Source of the DNA: Candidatus Cloacimonadota bacterium
GTDB taxonomy: Bacteria; Cloacimonadota; Cloacimonadia; Cloacimonadales; Cloacimonadaceae
Assembly (NCBI GenBank): GCA_027318525.1
Contig: DAHVPA010000120.1
Span: 1 to 5,857, forward strand
Reading direction: 5' to 3'
DNA: 5,857 bases
Below are positions 4,701 to 5,857 of this stretch, one piece after another. The position numbers and the translations under genes were made by a program. The first letter of the stretch is position 1, and every line of letters begins with the position of its first letter. The notes beneath the pieces were generated by a model that was given only the letters and a program-made list of their open reading frames with translations, was not told the origin of the DNA and made no database searches.

Positions 4701-5857
4701 TTGCCGGTGCAGTGGATGTCCTGGTGGGAACTTTTACAGCCGCTGACCTGATTGATAACGGCATCTTCGGTAGCTTCTACGTTAACCCGGGAGCTACAAT
4801 TAACCTGACCAATTCTGATGGATATGTTGACCTCAATGGCAGCCTGACCTTTTCCGGGGGTGGAAACATCAATGTTTACGGCGGAACCACTGATTCCTAC
4901 TGGCCTTTTGCTGCCAATGCCTCAATCACCATGAACGGTGGCATCCTGGACTTTAAGGACAGGGGAATCAATATCTACAACTCTGCCTATTCCCTGACTG
5001 AAAACATAACAGGCGGCATCATCAAAACCAGCAGAAGCTTCTATGGCACCCGCACAGACTTTAATCCCACGGGAGGAATCATTTTGCTGTATGGAGGCAT
5101 TGATGCCGGAGTTTCACTTCCTGCCGGATCAAACTTCTGGAATCTGCAGATCTATAAAACTGCTTCCAGGGAAGAAGACAACCTTCAGACATCTGAAACT
5201 GACCGCTTTGGCCACAGAATCCCCCTCACCAGGACAAACACGGTGACGGTTAACTCAAACCTTGATATAAACGGCTATTTCTATCTGGAATCCGGCACCT
5301 GTAATGCAATTAATGACACCCTTTATGTCCAGGGCAGCTGGTATAACTATGCCGGAACTGCCAATTTCCTTGAAGGAAGCGGTATGGTGGTCTTTGATGG
5401 CAGCAATCACAGCAATATCAACAACAACGAGGACTTCAACTCCGTCAAGCTGGCAAAATCGTCAAATTCATACTACCTGCAGATTCCTTCCGCCTATACA
5501 GTCAATTGTAACTACTATGACTGGCAACTGGGTAAACTCTATGTAACGGGAGGAACCTTCAACGTTGGTGATATGGTGGATAACGCCATCTATGGAGTTA
5601 TTGAACTGACCTCGGGAAATATCAACTATCATCAGGATACTGCAGCCGGGTCGTTCATTGACTTAAGCGCCAATCTGACCATCTCAGGCGGAGAATTTCA
5701 CGTTTACGGTGGTAACGGCGATATGCTGGTGCCATGGAACAATGATGCTTCCCTGACCATGAGCAACGGCATCCTGGATATCCATGACCAAAGGTTCTGG
5801 GTTTACTCAGAATATAGTTTTACCGATAACATCACCGGCGGCACCATCAGAGTAGGG
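1751..5857 (+). CDS. Secreted gingipain R-like cysteine protease (peptidase C25) with beta-repeat C-terminus, 3' partial
   Basis: The frame is open for 1369 codons to the window edge; the C-terminus is missing. Domains: signal peptide 1-20 (MRTAI, hydrophobic core, SAA); C25-type propeptide about 21-225; C25 catalytic domain about 226-560; Ig-like domain about 563-645; then a Trp/Asn-rich stretch (WDGSSSTNWN at 648-657, NWNTNVVPT near 661-669) leading into Gly/Asn/Ser-rich beta repeats. Catalytic residues are His432 in NYTGHGGS and Cys465 in DVACVNGDF. Glu373 and Asp384 (SAEGG...GETDIQHEN), Trp500 and Met504 (INQSWNPPM) match the active-site and S1-pocket positions of P. gingivalis RgpB (E152, D163, W284, M288; dyad H211/C244), so cleavage after arginine is predicted. 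Spacings D-H (48) and H-C (33) equal those of RgpB as I remember them. Arg225-Tyr226 matches the RgpB maturation site. Export by the type IX system is likely by family, but its C-terminal signal would lie outside the window. The gene follows a terminator-bearing leader and is not in an operon with padR. Confidence 0.93.
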   Translation, partial: MRTAILFLIFLALMQLISAAENISLSAGANSAQLVTSTLSETTVRFTITNYERTKTVINGTDYYHIRLPKQGITLEAGFPELPVFNRSIVIGNTALMKLEISDIAYTDIKLPIAPSKGNLTRDINPADIPYSFGEVYRKDEFYPGQIASLSEPYIMRDYRGVTIRTMPFAYNPVSQVLRIYTSYTVRVYNDGLDSRNLLTNPRSSISREFLPIYENHFLNWSSERYVTVDETFGKLLIIYYDDFYDEILPFFNWKRQKGVPVEMVAFSSIGTTATHLQSYIQTRFSGDPTITFVQLVGDVAQIPTLTHATGESDPSYTLVSGGDNYPDIFIGRFSSSSGTDITTQVNKVIAYERDITTGSTWLNRATGIASAEGGAGADDGETDIQHENNIRSDLIGYGYTTIDQIYDPGATASQVSTAVNAGRGFINYTGHGGSTYWVTTGFGVSHVNTLTNGSMLPFIMDVACVNGDFSASPCFAEAWLNKSGGGGIGIYASSINQSWNPPMCAQDHVTDLLIAGNKHTLGGLNYNGSCQMMDEYGAGGVDMFKTWNLFGDASLLVRTKSPSYITVSHTVYVEPGVATTVSVNTDVAGSYVGISYNNVLYARGYTNASGDISFTLTLSNRGAYSVTVTAPDRVTVVSNMYVGQAIWDGSSSTNWNYSYNWNTNVVPTAATEVIIPTGAPRYPSTTAAVANCYKLTVESGASVTISSYDLIVATDAIISGQLNMSGNYDFEIGDDVFWEAGSTANISAASAEIYCSSNMTFAIGSNVQFAMGYLDFNGTSYSYIYNHSANTELYQLRINVAAPIYFAFSASSTEDITINANIWVYDTKLIHCNYTGNIILKGSLYDFNTVAAGVSLSNGTLVLDGTSQIFSLSNSLDKFNNLTLSQSGSFSSNAGFTLEEDLNIESGVFNAGSLTYYIGGDWNNTAGESAFLEGTSTVEFNNTIHQYCDHTENFFHLAVNKAGGAFRVNSSTAVVTCAAYDWIAGAVDVLVGTFTAADLIDNGIFGSFYVNPGATINLTNSDGYVDLNGSLTFSGGGNINVYGGTTDSYWPFAANASITMNGGILDFKDRGINIYNSAYSLTENITGGIIKTSRSFYGTRTDFNPTGGIILLYGGIDAGVSLPAGSNFWNLQIYKTASREEDNLQTSETDRFGHRIPLTRTNTVTVNSNLDINGYFYLESGTCNAINDTLYVQGSWYNYAGTANFLEGSGMVVFDGSNHSNINNNEDFNSVKLAKSSNSYYLQIPSAYTVNCNYYDWQLGKLYVTGGTFNVGDMVDNAIYGVIELTSGNINYHQDTAAGSFIDLSANLTISGGEFHVYGGNGDMLVPWNNDASLTMSNGILDIHDQRFWVYSEYSFTDNITGGTIRVG
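4466..5287 (+). repeat. Protein-level tandem repeat, unit 1 (residues 906-1179)
   Basis: About 274 residues of beta-rich sequence align almost without gaps to the following unit. Anchors in this unit are ESG at 906, GDW at 921-923, FLEG at 932, YDW at 981-983, DN at 1002-1003, VYGG at 1042, GILD at 1064 and NITGG at 1085. The end of the unit carries AGVSL, FWNLQIYK and a charged Arg-rich loop (1138-1161). A degenerate partial copy may precede it (AGVSL at 853-857, FNNLTLSQ at 880-887). The likely role is a surface stalk or adhesive/binding domain; this is inference. Confidence 0.75.
5288..5857 (+). repeat. Protein-level tandem repeat, unit 2 (residues 1180-1369, cut by window)
   Basis: The matching anchors are ESG at 1180, GSW at 1195-1197, FLEG at 1206, YDW at 1256-1258, DN at 1277-1278, VYGG at 1318, GILD at 1340 and NITGG at 1360. 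Offsets to unit 1 stay within 274-276 residues throughout. The DNA is clearly diverged, so the duplication is old or under selection for protein shape, not a recent tandem duplication. The rest of the unit lies beyond the right edge. Confidence 0.75.

Noticed and set aside
2363..5546. Several open frames of 65-110 codons on both strands within the C25 gene
   Set aside because: All lie inside one continuous 1369-codon frame with clear domain matches; they are other-frame shadows.
1..5857. CRISPR array, insertion sequence, integrase or attachment site
   Set aside because: No regularly spaced short direct repeats, transposase motifs or terminal inverted repeats were seen; the 275-residue repeats are diverged protein repeats within a gene.

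Overview
The window looks like part of a genome from a Gram-negative bacterium of the Fibrobacterota-Chlorobiota-Bacteroidota (FCB) assemblage, possibly Candidatus Cloacimonadota. This is an inference. It rests on a gingipain-type (C25) protease joined to long beta-rich, Asn/Ser/Thr/Gly-rich repeats, an M6/immune-inhibitor-A-like secreted protein next to it, moderate GC, and Shine-Dalgarno-led genes. No rRNA, tRNA or other taxonomic marker is present.

Layout: (1) bases 1-569, minus strand: the N-terminal 189 codons of a secreted M6-metalloprotease-like protein, with its active site beyond the left edge. (2) 570-803: a divergent promoter region with two N6-spaced inverted repeats and a plausible padR promoter. 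(3) 804-1349, plus strand: a PadR-family transcriptional regulator, followed by a strong intrinsic terminator at 1397-1431. (4) 1432-1750: a non-coding leader of about 320 bases with a promoter candidate, two stable hairpins and a second intrinsic terminator only about 20 bases before the Shine-Dalgarno of the next gene. (5) 1751-5857, plus strand, open at the right edge (1369 codons visible): a prepro-cysteine protease closely resembling arginine-specific gingipain R, with an Ig-like domain and a long beta-repeat region that includes a tandem repeat of about 275 residues.

Working model: two exported proteases flank a PadR-type regulator. PadR may control itself, the divergent M6-like gene, or both through the 570-803 region. 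The gingipain-like gene may be controlled separately by attenuation in its structured leader. The points most worth a second look are the conserved arginine-specificity pocket and maturation site of the gingipain-like protein, its new-looking repeat architecture, and the terminator-containing leader.
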